Origin: Symbiodinium sp. CCMP2592
Taxonomy: Eukaryota; Sar; Dinophyceae; Suessiales; Symbiodiniaceae
Reading direction: 5' to 3'
Length of the DNA stretch: 64,000 bases
Assembly: GCA_905221615.1 (NCBI GenBank)
Contig: CAJNDT010006002.1
Coordinates: forward strand, 966,501 to 1,030,500
In this document: positions 1-12,900 of the stretch, one piece after another
Numbering within the stretch: the first letter of the stretch is position 1
How the letters are laid out: every line of letters begins with the position of its first letter
Notes under the pieces: generated by a model
What the model saw: only the letters and a program-made list of their open reading frames with translations
What the model was told of the DNA's origin: nothing
Databases searched by the model: none
Position numbers and translations under genes: made by a program

Positions 1-404
1 GTCTAAAGTTCCCTTCAAAGGTCTAAAGTCTAAAGTTCACTGAAAGAGTCTTAAGTTCCTGTAACTGTTCATGAAAGTTTCAATAAACGGGGTTTCATAT
101 AGAAGCTTCAACACTACGAATACTTTGCCATGGGGCTCCTGCCAAGAAACTGTACTAAAATACCGCCCAGAGTCCCTCTTCGAGTTATCAAGGCCAGGAA
201 GTTCGAGTTTAGGGCAGTTTTCAGGCTTTGGGGTTTTGGGTTGCATGGTGCTGCCTGTTGTAGGGATCGTCATTACTACGGTCGACTGTCTTGGGTCTGT
301 GTCCCTCTGTTCGGAAACTCCGATATCAAGGTTCTTTCCATTACAAGTAGGCTCAGGAGCAATGCCAGCCACGAGACGATCATGGTGATGGTAGCGATGA
401 CAAT

Positions 405-428
405 GGTGATGATGATGATGATGATGAT
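405..428. repeat. (ATG)n microsatellite
   Basis: Run of GATGAT units. Confidence 0.9.
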
Positions 429-3400
429 CCTTTTTTAGACTCAGAAGGGTTCAGGGCTTCTCTTTCCAAACCGACCGCGCGTTTCAGCTGCATCTTCTTG
501 ACTGGCGGACGGAATTTGCGAAAGTGGATCATGAGTCCATGCTTGCAGTGCTGGGAGCATTTCGGAGTCGGAGTATACCACCAACACAGTGCCACCAACA
601 AAGACTGTATATGTGATTTATACACTCAGCCGGCATGATTTCATACCACAGGACGTCACGCAGAAGTATCCAAGTGCTTAGGACCTACCAAGACGGCCAT
701 CGAAGATGGAAAACAAAAAGCCCAAGCTGCGCATATGAAGCTGCAAACACTGTGGCACTGTAGGCTGAGCACTAGAAGCAATATAAAAACATCCACTCGA
801 CCTTACACTGCTATGTAGCCTTGACACACAGTGGAAATGGGCACTTTAAGACCACAGGCGCGTGGTACCAGAGTTAAAGCGTGTTGTTATTCACACGTCT
901 GCAACCGCAAAGTTTGAGCATCTGTTGCACGCCCCATACTACCATCACAAATCTTTTGGCTACACCGCCTTCAGATCCCAAATGCCATGTAGTCTTCTCA
1001 CCGGGATTCCGAACCGCAAGCCCGTAGCCTTTAAATCCTTAAACCGTACAGCTGACCTCGGACAGCCCCTAAACCCTAAGATCCAAAACAGCCGGCAACG
1101 GCTCTCAGGTGGTTCTGATCTTCCCCACTCTGCAGGAGGAGTCGCTCGGCACGAAGCGAGTTCGGTTTAGGGTTTAGGGTTTGATAATTTTTGTCTGGGA
1201 CTGGTTTCATGATGCAGTACCAAACATACCATGGGCAGGAATCATAACTATGCCGCAACAACCTCACGAAGGTCAGGTTTCGCATCAGGATTGAATCCCT
1301 TGATGAGCCTGTTCACAGCCCCGACTCTAAATCCCACGAATAAACCGCTACCAAGCCCCCCTGAAACCCTCACAAGCATAACCCCGGACCTGAGACCCTG
1401 TAGCCTAAAGCCTATCACCTAACCTGAACCCTAAACCCTAGACCCCTGAATCCCAAAGCCTATGAGCCCTAAACCTGAACCCTAAACCCTCCACCTCAGG
1501 CCTTTTCGTTAGATCCTTAACCCGAAACCCAAAAGCCGAAACTTTGCACCTTGATAACACCCTTGTAAGACCACCATGAACCTTTAAAACCTTAGAGGCC
1601 AAACCACCAGTTACGTGCGTAAAACCCGTGTACATATAAACTCGTGTGAAACTTAAGGTAAGCCATCAAGCCCGTCTAAACCGTTGTAAGACCACGTAAA
1701 GCCCTTGCTGGCACCAAAGACCCTAAACCATACAAACCCCAAGCCTCAATAAACATAAGATACATCCTAAGCCTTATAAAGCTTAAACCCTAAGCCCTAA
1801 GCCCATGTTGGTGGCAAAGGCTCCAGAACAATCCGGACACCTCCGACGAGCCGGCTCAGCGCGGCGGCGCTGCAACGAAGGCCGTTACAGCATGCTTCGC
1901 TTGGGACTGCAGAGTCCGGCCTTGGGGCTTTAAGACGACCCCCAAACCCTAAAGCCCAAACCTAAAACCCACCCCCAAAAAAGAGCAGCACCCCCAGGGT
2001 TTTAAAACCTTAGGGTTTTAGGTTGGGGTGGGGGGGTGGGTGTAAGGTTGATGCCCCAAACCGGCCACACGTTCCCAGACTCTAAAGCCAGGCCCCTACG
2101 CCTTGAACAGAAACCTTGCAACCGGTACCCAAAAGCCTAAACCATTGCAATAGACACTAAATTAATTTTGAAAGCACTACTCCACAGTTCTAGCCTAAAC
2201 CCCCAAACTGCTCACCCCCTGAATCCTAAGCCCCAACGCCGCGAACCCTAAGCACGCCTGGGGTCAGGGACCTGAGGTCGCAGTGAAGAACGAGGAGGCC
2301 AGCTCAGTCTTGTTTTTTGCTTGTTTTTTTTTTTTTTGAGGGGGGGGAGGGGTGTGGGGTGGGGGGGCAGGAAGGGGAGTTAGGGTTTGGGGTCTGGATT
2401 CAAGGTTTGGGGTCTGGGGTTGTGGTACTTGCTGCATCTTGCTGAAGAGGCTTGAACCCCAAACCCCAAACCCTAAGCACATGAACCCTAAGACTTAAAC
2501 CCTGTTGTAGGCTTTTTGATTTTGGACCTGGTCCTCCATATCGAACTTGGGATGAGCTCGCGGCATTCGAAAGAAGCCAGACATACCCAACACCAAGCCT
2601 TAAACATTAAAACCTAGATCCTTATAACTTATAGAACATTGCAGCATGTAGAGGTTTGATGAGGGATGAATCATTGTTCTGCGCAAGATGTGAGTACATA
2701 ACGCTTTTACATACATCTCCCCAAGATTTGAGTACATAACTTTGCCTATCACATGCCACACTTTTTGATACGATACACGTCGTAATATTAAGACCCAAGC
2801 TTGAAAGCCCAGTCCATGAAGTTGAGACCCAGAGCCCCACCGTGGCTTTTGGCTTCATAAGCCAGAGTCTCAAAGCCTTGACTGTTGCAAACCGACGTGG
2901 GTGTGGTTTTCTGTTTTGATGTTATAGGGCTTCCCGGCCTGTTTTGGGCTGGGGTTTATAGCGTTTAGGGTGTTGTTGAAGCAGGCGCCCCAGAAGAAGC
3001 CGCATCAGTGGGTACCCGGAAAGACTGCTCAACACCCTAAACTCTCATCTGCCTCTCGATCCGAAGCCCTGAACCCCTTCGGATGCGAAAAGGCTCTCCG
3101 CCCACTACTGACACTCCAACCCGGACCCAGCCAAGCTTCGGACAGGATGAGCGCGAGAAGCTGAAGGAAGACTGGCTCAAGCTGCTCTTCACCGCCCTCT
3201 GGCCTCAGGGTCCAGGGTGTAGGGCCAATCTCTTATTCTGGACACAGCAAAAGAGAGGTGCTGCTGAAACTGTGTTTTAGGATTGAGGTCAGTGTCGGAG
3301 GCATAGAAGCGCCCTTTCGTACTTCTTGTCCTGAAACCAGCGCTGGATCAGGCGCCGAAATCCTAAGCCCTTAAACCGGCCGGTTTCGGGCATGATACCA

Positions 3401-3782
3401 GCCAGTGTACGAAAGGCTTGCAGCTGTCACTTTACTGAGTTTAGGATACTTGACGATGCCTTGCTTGCCCTGAACCCTAAACCCCCTAAATCAGCAACCC
3501 ACTCAATGCCAAGACGTTGGACCCACCAATCCGTTCCCAAAGGCCAGCGCATGGAAGCTACGCCTTCTTGTTCATCAGGGTTGAGGGTTTAGATATTATT
3601 CTTCCTTTCGTTAAATTATGATTATGATTATGGTACTTACGGGTCTACATCGCCCCAAGCCTTGGTTCCCGGCTCCCGAAGAGTAAACGCCGGGACTTTC
3701 TCAGCTGAGGTCTGTATCCCGATCTCGGAACCCACAAAGCTCAATCCCAGAACGAAACCGCCTAAAGCCTTTAAAGCCGACT

Positions 3783-3880
3783 AAGGGGCCTTAGAGTAAT
3801 CATTACCAACGGGGGTTCCTTTGTTATAGTTATGGTAAAATGGGCCCCAAAGCCCTGTTCTTACTATTCAGGCCCCTACA
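3783..3880. repeat. Family A foldback element
   Basis: Ends AAGGGGCCTTA and AGGCCCCTACA are inverted repeats; centre has GGGGGTTCC and GGGCCCCAAAGCCC as in other copies. Confidence 0.8.
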
Positions 3881-3984
3881 TTAACGCCTCGACTCTGCTC
3901 CCAAAGCCCCGAACACACCCTCATCCATAGGCCCTCCTAAACCGCTAAGCCGCTCAAAACCTAAAGCCACCCTAGGAGGGCAGC

Positions 3985-6900
3985 ATGGCGGCCACCACCC
4001 CCGAAGGGCCACTGCCCTCCACCATGGAGCTGGGTGAGAGGCGCGCAAGGGCTGGTGTGTTTCAGGGTGCCAGGCAGGCAGGAATACTTGGCAATAGTCT
4101 CGCGTTATAGACCCTACATAACTATACTACAATGACCCCAATACCCAAAACTACTGATTAAGTGTTGTTTTGAGGGTATTTCTACTAAGTGATATCCGAT
4201 ATACCCTCAGAGACGCCCCAAAAGATACTACAACATACCGCATACCCCACACCCCTTCTCTGAGGAATGCTTACGGGCTCTGAATGAGAGGGCTGAGGGC
4301 TCTCAGGGAACCTGTACACCCTAAACCACTAAATCCCTAAACGGTTTAGGGTTTTGGGTTTAGGGTCTAAATCCCTTAACCCCAACCAAAACTCAGAAAG
4401 TGTGGCTGGTGTCGACATTCTTTGACGTGGGCTGTCTTGCGGAACTCGCAACCCTCATTGCACATGGTAAAGGCCCATACGCCCATGAGGGCCACGTCTG
4501 AGTCCAGTTTGGGGTTCAGCGTTTAAATGTGTTTGAATGGGGGTTAGACGGTGTAGAGGGTTTAGAGGGTCTAGATTTTAGATAGAATTGAGGGTTCGGG
4601 TTAAGAATTCGGAATATGTCTCAAACTGTGAGCCCTGGAACCCCTCCGACACAGAATAAGTCATAGCATTTTTGCCCAGGGTGCCTTCATGTAACGAGAT
4701 AGAGTGCTACAGTCCTAGACCCTGTTCTAGTCATACGGCCCCGGTATAACGAGGTGAGGGCTTCTTGAACCCTTCTACCTCATATCAAAGGGGAAAAGTT
4801 GGGACCCTTAATGGGGACCCCTGGGTGCCTGTACTGGGCTATATAATGGGTATATAATAGCTATATTAAGGGTATATACCTAGGGGTCCTTATTAAGGGT
4901 CCGTCCTTTTGCCCTTGGATTATAGAACGCCCTGCAAGAACCCTTGCAAAAGCGCCTATGGAACCCTTGTAACGAAGCGAAGGCCAATCTCGGTAGAACC
5001 CCTTTTTTAATGTTTTCAAAGCCCCCCCCACCAACAAAAGGTCGTCCGAACCCCCAAACACCAAAGCATGAAAAATCCTGAAGCCCTGACACTAGAAACT
5101 CCAAAACCAACCCTCAACAACTCGCACCAACAGCGTCCACACTTATACGACCGCGACAGAACAGGAGCCTTAAAAAAAATTGCCGTCGCCTAAAAGCAAA
5201 CTGCAGCCTCAACCTCCGACCCCACGGCCCTAACCCTAGGCCCTAAAGCCCCGCACCACAAAGCCTTAAGCACTAATCCCTAAAAGCAAAACCCTAAACC
5301 CTAAACCCCAAAACCCTAAACCCTAAACCCTAAACCCTAAACCCCAAAACCCTTAACCCTGTGAGCCCTGAGTCCCAAAAAGTGGCCGCCCCAAAAAGAG
5401 CCATCCCTTTCGAGGAAGCCAGAGACCCTTGTCCTCTGGGTGGGAGACAACCCCAAGTCCGAGGGAGTGGCGCTGAAGGAGGGCTCTTTAGGGTTTAGGG
5501 TTTGGGGCCTAGGGTTCAGGGTTTCAGGGTTTAGGGTTCAGGGTTTCAGAGTTTAGGGTTTCAGGGTTTAGGGTTTCAGGGTTTAGGGTTTCAGGGTTTA
5601 GGGTTTAGGGTTTAGGGTTTCAGGGTTTAGGGTTTAGGGTTTAGGGTTTCAGGGTTAAGGGTTTAGGGTTTCAGGGTTAAGGGTTTCAGGGTTTAGAGTT
5701 TCAGTCAGGGTTTAGGGTTTATGGTTTGGGGTTTTAGGGGCTTGAGTGGCGTTGAAGGAGGGCTACAGCGCTTGTTTAGGGGCTTGGGTTTCAGGGTTTA
5801 GGTCTTAGGGTTCTCAGGTTTAGGGCGTTGGGTTTCGGGGTTTGGGGGCTTGGGTTTCAGGGTTTTAGGGTTTAGGGTCAGTGCTTGGGGGCTTAGAGTC
5901 TAGTTTGCAGTTTCGGTTCGTTCAGGGCCAGGGCTAATGCAGGCTTAGGGGTTTCTTGTTGTTTAGGGTTTAGGGTTTAGGGTTTAGGGTTTAGGGGTTT
6001 CTTGTTGTTTAGGAAATACTAAGCATTCTATTCAGTTTTTAGTTTTCATGCCTGGCTGAGAGTTCATGTAGGGCTGACTTAAGCTATACTTACCGCTTGT
6101 TCAGGGCATATTCAGGGTCTATTGAGGTCTGAATTTTGTTAGGTTTATTTTGGCTTAGGTTTCGTTTCGGCTTCCGGACTTAAGGTGTAGATGTGCATGT
6201 TTCAGGGTATAGGACCTGAAGAAAGCAGATCCTTTGGCCTTTTGCCAATCCTTTGTTGGAGCCTGGACCTTGTCTGCCGCGGCAAAGCGAGGGACCAGCT
6301 TGGTCGTTGGGAGAAGACGGTCGTGTGCAGAACTTGTGGCTGGGACACGGGGTGCAGAATGTTTTCCGCAAGGCTTCCACGGCGGCCGAAACCGCTGGTG
6401 GGCGTGCGCGGCGTGGAAGCATGCGTTCGGGCGAAGAGGAAGCGTACGGCTAGTGTGCCGAAGCCAGCCTTGACGCTGGCCAACGCTGGTGGCGCCTGAA
6501 ACAGTCGAGGCTGCGGATTGGCTGTTGAAGCCACCCTCAAGCCTAAGCCGCGGGCACCGTGGCTATGTCTATCCATAAGCCAGCAGCCGTCCCAGTCGCC
6601 ATCCCTGAAGCTGCAATGTCGGGGAGTCCAAAACTCAACAGCCTTTCCCTTCAGATCCCGACCTATACCATGACTAGTAAGGTGTTTTTACCGGCGTGAT
6701 GAGAGTACCCTACTTTGTACATAAACACTGACTCCAACACTCCTTCGTCGCTCCATGTACAGGTCTCAGAATCCACACCAAGACTCGCAGCGCTTGCAAA
6801 GAATCGAACTGGAAAGGTCCAAAAGCGAAAAGAGCAGCACGTTACGATGAGCAGCCCCACGACCAAAGCCACTATAGTTTAGTCCATGCCAACCCGCGGG

Positions 6901-9900
6901 AGCCTTGCTTATTCCCGAGCCTCGACATCAGAACCACACCTACCCGAACCCTAAACCCTAAACCCTAAAACACTTCAGTTGCAGGAGAAAAGGAGCGACA
7001 AAAAAAAAAAAAAAAAACCTAAAACAATCTAAACCCTAAATTCGAAGCCCTAAACCCTAGACCTTCTAAACCTCTGTGTGCCAGGACGTGGCCAACGTGC
7101 TGGGCCGCGCCGGGCTCTCTTCCCTCTCCTGGTCCCAGCACCCTGCGGGCTCCTTGCCCTCCTATGTATTTCGGTTTAGGGTTTTTAGGGTTTTGGGTTT
7201 AGGGGGTTTAGGGGGTTTAGGGGTTTTAGGGGTTTAGGGGTTTGGGGGGTTTAGGGCTTAGGGGGTTTAGGGTTTAGCATTTAGAGGTTAAGGGGTTTAG
7301 GGGTTTAGGGTTAAGGGCTGTTCTGACTCTGAAGATTTGGCTGTGGGGTTAGGATTTGGCGAGTTTTAGGGCTTCTGGTCCAGCTCAATCAGTCATCGGT
7401 ATGGAACATCATCGCAGGACGGGGTTCGAGCGGAGATGGAGGTTGAAAAGAAGGCCCTGGCAGATGGGAGGACTTTAAACTTTCTTGCCTTTAGTTTGAT
7501 CTGTTGTGGGCCCGGTGTTTTGAAAAAGAGAGAGATCAGGAGCGACACTAATCGTAGTAATATTCATAGTCAGGGCATGCACAGTCGCCCACATCGTAAA
7601 CCATACACCCAACCTTGCCCCTAAACCCAAAACCCCTAAATCCTAAACCCTAAACCCCTAAACCCTAAACCCTGAACCCTAAGCCCCTAAACCTGAACAA
7701 ACCCCGAACTTCCCCCGAACCCCTAACCCCTTAACCCTTAACCCCTAAACCCTAAACCCCTGAACCCTGAACCCGAAGCATTTAACCCAAAGCCTGGTAC
7801 ACGGAACACTAAACCCAAGCCCGAAACCTTGGACCCCTTGTAGGGCCTGCTCGAATACCGGAAAGAGCGCCGCACTATAAAGGGGCCTTAATACTTAGAA
7901 TGGGGTTTTGGGGCCCATATACTATACTTATAATACCACCAAAATTGTACAGGTACTTGCTCGGGCCCCTATACCAACTCCTTAGACTAGCCCTTATAAA
8001 CCCCTTTAAAGGAACCCCCAAAATAGAATAGGTAATTATAGGGCTCTTTTCGTAAACCCCCACCCAACCCTTAACCGTAAACCCCTAAACCCTATAAACC
8101 CCCTGAGCCCTAAACCCCGAAACCCTAAACCCCAAAACCCTAAAACCCCAAACCCTACACCCCCAAACCCTAACACCCTAAACCCTAAACCCCAAAACCC
8201 TAAACCCCAAAACCCTAAACGCCAAAACCCTAAAACCCCAAACCCTAAACCCCAAAACCTAAACCCCAAAACCCTAAACCCCAAAACCCTGAGCCGACAG
8301 CAACATGAGGTGAGGGCCTCTTGGAGTTCGAGGCGGCTCTGGGTCTTTAAGGGGACGTGGGGTTCAGGGTTTTAGGGTGGTAGGGTTTGGGGCATAGGGG
8401 TTTAGGGTTTGGGATTCGGGGTTTTAGGGTTTGGGGATTTTGAGGGAACATATCATGATACGGATCCGAAAGTATGCCAGTATTTTGGGCTTTAGGGCAT
8501 CGGGGTTGTTGGGGACGCAGTCAGCACTTTGCTTGGCATTTGCAGCTGCAAGAAGCTGTAGCGAAGTTGCACGGAAAGACAGCTGCAGCGCCCCTGAACC
8601 CTAAACCCTAAACCCCTGAAACTCTAAACTCTGAAACCCTTAACCCTGAAACCCTAAACCCCTAAAAGCTGAAACCCTAAACCCCTGAAGCCCTAAACCC
8701 TAAACCCCTTAACCCTGAAACCCTAAACCCTAAACCCTAAACCCCTGAAGCTCTAAACCCTGAAACCCTAAACCCCTAAAAGCTGAAACCCTAAACCCTA
8801 AACCCCTGAACCCAAAAGCTTCCTGAACAAGCCCAGGTGGAGACACCCGAAACCTAGAGCCCTCGAGGCCTGCACCCCGCGCGCGACCGACACCGCAACA
8901 CTACGAACCTTGAACGGTCCTAAACCCATGCTCCCATAACCACTGGTCCTCTAAACCCGCAGTTCCCAAAGCCATTATTACTATAGGTTACTGTAGAGTT
9001 TAGGGTTTGGGGTTTAGGGCCTATAAGCCCTAAACTCTATAGTAAGTTTAGGGCTCCTAAACCCACAGCTCCCAAAGCCATTACTGTGGCAGGTGAACAC
9101 CCCGGAAGTCACCGACGGTACCTGGTACATGCGCAGCAGGAAGACCTTCCAGAACGAGGCCGGGAAGAGGCTGACCAAGAGGCTCCATGCTGTAGGGGTC
9201 CAAATAGTTACCAATATTTCCCTAGGGTTCCCTGTAAAGGGATCCTTAAAGGGATAATAGGGTACTATGATATAGGGGCCTAAACCCTAAGTACCCTAGA
9301 CACCCCTTAAAGGAGCCCTGAAAGGAACCCGTAAGGGAACCTTGAAAGGAACCCTAATGTAGGGGCCGAAATAGTTACCGATACGATTTTCGGGGGGGTT
9401 CCTTATTTTATTTATAGTATATTTTCCCCCCAAAACACTATTCTAGCCATAAAGGCCCCTTTATGAAGCCTTCAACCGGAATATCCTAAACCCTTTGGCA
9501 GTCCCTCAGCCCTAAACCCGAGAATCCCTTAACCCGCACACCCCCCCGTCTGAACCACTAAGCCGCTTAAATCTTGAACACACCCTAAACCATAAACCCT
9601 AAAACCCTAAAAGCCTAAATCCTAAACCCTAAAACCCTAAACCTCTAAACCCTAAACCCTCAAAACAGGATCTGGATATGCTGCACGACATCGAGGTGCT
9701 GGCACGATCCCTGGTCGAGGCCCGGAGGATACATGGTCTCTGATTTCGGGCTTTAGGGCTTTACACCAAACCCAAAACCCAAACAGTTAACTTTGGGTTG
9801 GGTGGGGGGGCTCTAGGGTGTAGGGGTTCAAGTATGAGGGGCAGAGGTTTCAATACCCCAAACGGCCCGAAAAAGAGAGACTGAATAGGAGGATCATCGT

Positions 9901-12900
9901 TTTGTAGAGACCCGTGGAAAAGGGCATAGGACCTTTGAGAGACTCGCGCATGTCCTGGGAGTTTGTAGTTGTTAGGGTTCTACTAGGGGCAATGGGGGGT
10001 TGCTTATAGGGTTGGGAGCTTAGGATTTATGGTTTGCGATTCAAGTTCATCAGGTTATGAGCCTCGGGAGTTGCCAGCTGTGAGGGGCAAGCATCCCGGC
10101 TTGGAATGGCAACCCGCCGCAATAAGTCTAGACCCCAAAACCCTAAACCCCAATCTAAGGTGGTTCACTTTGCTAAGCCTTGAACCTGAAACCCTCAAAC
10201 CCGACTGCTGTGAACAAAACTAACAGCCTTCCAGATAGGGGCCTTAATAATTAGAATAGGGTTTTGGGCCTTACACTATAATTGTATTAAGGAACCCCCA
10301 AAATAGTACAGGTCAATTATTTAGGCCCCTATATCATAGTACCCTACTATAGATCCCTTATAGACCCCTTTAAGGATCTCTTTAAAGGGAACCCTAGGTA
10401 ATAGAAATTAGGCCCCTATAGTATCCCTACAAGGATTCCTTACAAGAGCAAAGTAGGGAACCCTTGTCCTTGCAAGAACCCGTCTAGATCCCTGAAATTA
10501 GCCCTGAAGAGATACCTTTAAGGAACCCTCTCCAAGGCCCTTAACCCTAAACCCCTAACCGGGGACCTAATATAGGGGCCTTAATAATTGGAACAGGGTT
10601 TTGGGGCCCATTGTATTATGATTATAGTAAGGCTCCAATAGGTAGTTATTAAGGCCCCTAAACCCTGAACCCTATATTAGGGCCCCTTGAATTGCTTTGG
10701 CAGGCTGCGGAGCCTAAGCTGAAGGCAGCTGGCGCCTTGCCGGCAGTCTTATGCATTTTTTTGGGGTTTTGCGCTCTATACTGGTTTAGGGTTTAGGGTT
10801 TAGCGTTCTATACCTTGTTGTGTTTGTAAGATCTTAATAGGGCATTTCTAGGGTTAGAGAATTGTTGTAGGGTTCAAGTCGAGAGTTAGGTAGTGTTGCC
10901 CCGGAAGGCACTTACACAGGCACCTGAATGATAGCCAATACTACTGTCGGGGTCCCTTATTAACATTATAATATAATATGCTCCAAAACCCTGTTCTAAT
11001 TATTGTTAAGGCCCCTATAGTAACAGACAGCCGATCAATGCGTTTCGCGGGTTTCGGGACGCTTCACTTTGCGTGTTCGGAGTCGGAGTTCATCTATTTC
11101 GCAAGGATCTCTAGAGATCGTTTTCCGACAAGGCCGAAGATGAAGGAGCACATTTAGGCTTTGCTAAGTACTTTCCTCTCATAGTCCCTGATGTGAAAAC
11201 AGTAACATGTACTCGGGAACCCTACTTTATAATTTTCCTGGCTATATATTAGAAGGGCTCCGCCCCTGTAAAAGTGGTATATTAGGAATAGAATCGGGCC
11301 CTAATATAATCCTTATAGTCACTATTACAGGGTGGTGGCAGCTTCTAAGCTATATATGTATTAGGGCGATGGAGGCCCCAGAGAGACTCCGAGGTCTGGG
11401 ATGGAAGAACGTCATCCTCTGCGGCTTCGGCAAGGGTGCCGGCATTGCCCTCTATGCCTCCCTGATGAAGATCATCCCGCAGCAGGCATGAGGGTTTAGG
11501 TTTTAAGGTTAAGCTTTAGCGAAGCAACTTAGCGATGGCAAGATCATCCCACAACATGCATGGCTTCTGAAGACGTCTCGAGGTTTAGTGGTGAACAGCA
11601 ACCCGGAACTGGCATAGCTTTCAGCTGGGTTTCGGGGGGAGTTTTAGCTTCAGGCTGAGGGTTCTAGTGCTCCTGGTTTTAGGCTGTAGGTTGCAGGGGG
11701 ATTGGGGTTCGGGGATGCGTGTGGGTGGGGTTCTCCTGATGGGGTGGCTTGGTGTAATATAGGGCCTGAATGACTACCGATACTATTTGAGGGGTTCCTT
11801 GTTGTAGCTATAGCGTACTATACTCCCTTTTTGTTCAGGCCCCTATAGCAAGGGCATTCGGGTGCGTGGTTTTCCCAGTGCGTACTTCCAGGTGGGTTGG
11901 GCCTTCCTCTGAAAACCCTAAACCCTAAACCCAAAACCTAAACCCTTTCAGAGTTCGAACATCGAATTTAAAAGTTTGGCGCTCATGCACCATTTTCGGC
12001 AGGAAGTTTCTGAGGATCGGAGATTTTGGGGCTGAACGGTTTAGGGTTGATTGTTGGGGCTTCGAGTCAGGGGTTTAGGGCTTTGGGTTCGGGGTTTAGG
12101 GTTTTGGGGCTTAGGGCTTAGATTAGGGTCAGAGTCTCTACATCTGACAGAGGAACAGCAAGCTGAGTGGCAAGTCAATCTATGACAATGCTGACGATGA
12201 TATTGCTACTGACGGAATTGCAAGCAGTTCCGATGTGGTCTAGTCACATGTAAAGCAAACATACCAATGATGGAAGCAGTAACAGCGTTGCACTTGCATT
12301 CGTGGTGGTAGTCGTGCTGGTGCAACCTCAACCCTCTAAACCTCAACTCTCAACGATGTACAGCACATGGACTACAGCAACAAAACCCCGAACCCTAAAC
12401 CCTAAACTCTGGAACCCACAATCTGAAGCCCTAAGCCCCTAAACAAAAACCTACACCGTACGCCCTTATCCGCCTATCTCTCACTGTGTTCGACAGGTCT
12501 CAGCCATGATCTTCTTCAGCCCGATTGCCGCCCGGATCAAGCACCCCTATGCGGGATTTGTGGCTTGGGGTCTTGGCGGTCTTGGGTGCGCTTTCCACGC
12601 CGCAAGCTCAACACTCTAGACTCTAGACCACAAGCCCCTACCCCGCCAAACCCTGGGCCCTAAACCCCAAACCCGAAACCCTAACTAGAGGCCGACATAA
12701 TTACCAACACTATTGTGGGGGTTCCTTATTATAGTTTTAGTAGAATGGGCTCAAAACCCTATTCTGACTATTAAAGCCCCTTTTGTACCCTGTCTAGGGT
12801 TCAGGGTTTAGGGTTTCATCCGAAAGCCCTCTGCCCGAAGCCCTGACACCGCACTCTGCCATCCCAAAACCCGAAACCCTGCCATCCCGAACCCAGAGAC

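Larger units (their letters stand above)
1..3984. other. Repeat-rich region without an identified gene
   Basis: Degenerate CCCTAAA/TTTAGGG patches (for example 1395-1445, 1470-1490, 1925-2035, 2380-2495), an ATG trinucleotide run at 405-428, and a T/G-rich tract at 2310-2370. A short coding-like patch lies at 3147-3212 (DEREKLKEDWLKLLFTALWPQ, after GGACAG). It ends at a family A element just before the hydrolase start codon. Confidence 0.6.

Noticed and set aside
3171-3179. TGGCTCAAG resembling a spliced-leader end
   Set aside because: Nine-base match inside a coding-like block (KEDWLKLLF); the context explains it as codons.
6191-6576. Three overlapping plus-strand frames of 66-102 codons
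   Set aside because: GC-rich segment inside a hydrolase intron, free of telomere-like repeats; could hold an exon, but no frame joins in phase with the neighbours, so it was not called.
8036-8284. Minus-strand frame of LGFRVLGFWGLGF repeats
   Set aside because: Pure translation of telomere-like repeats; also at 62453-62665 and 56810-57013.
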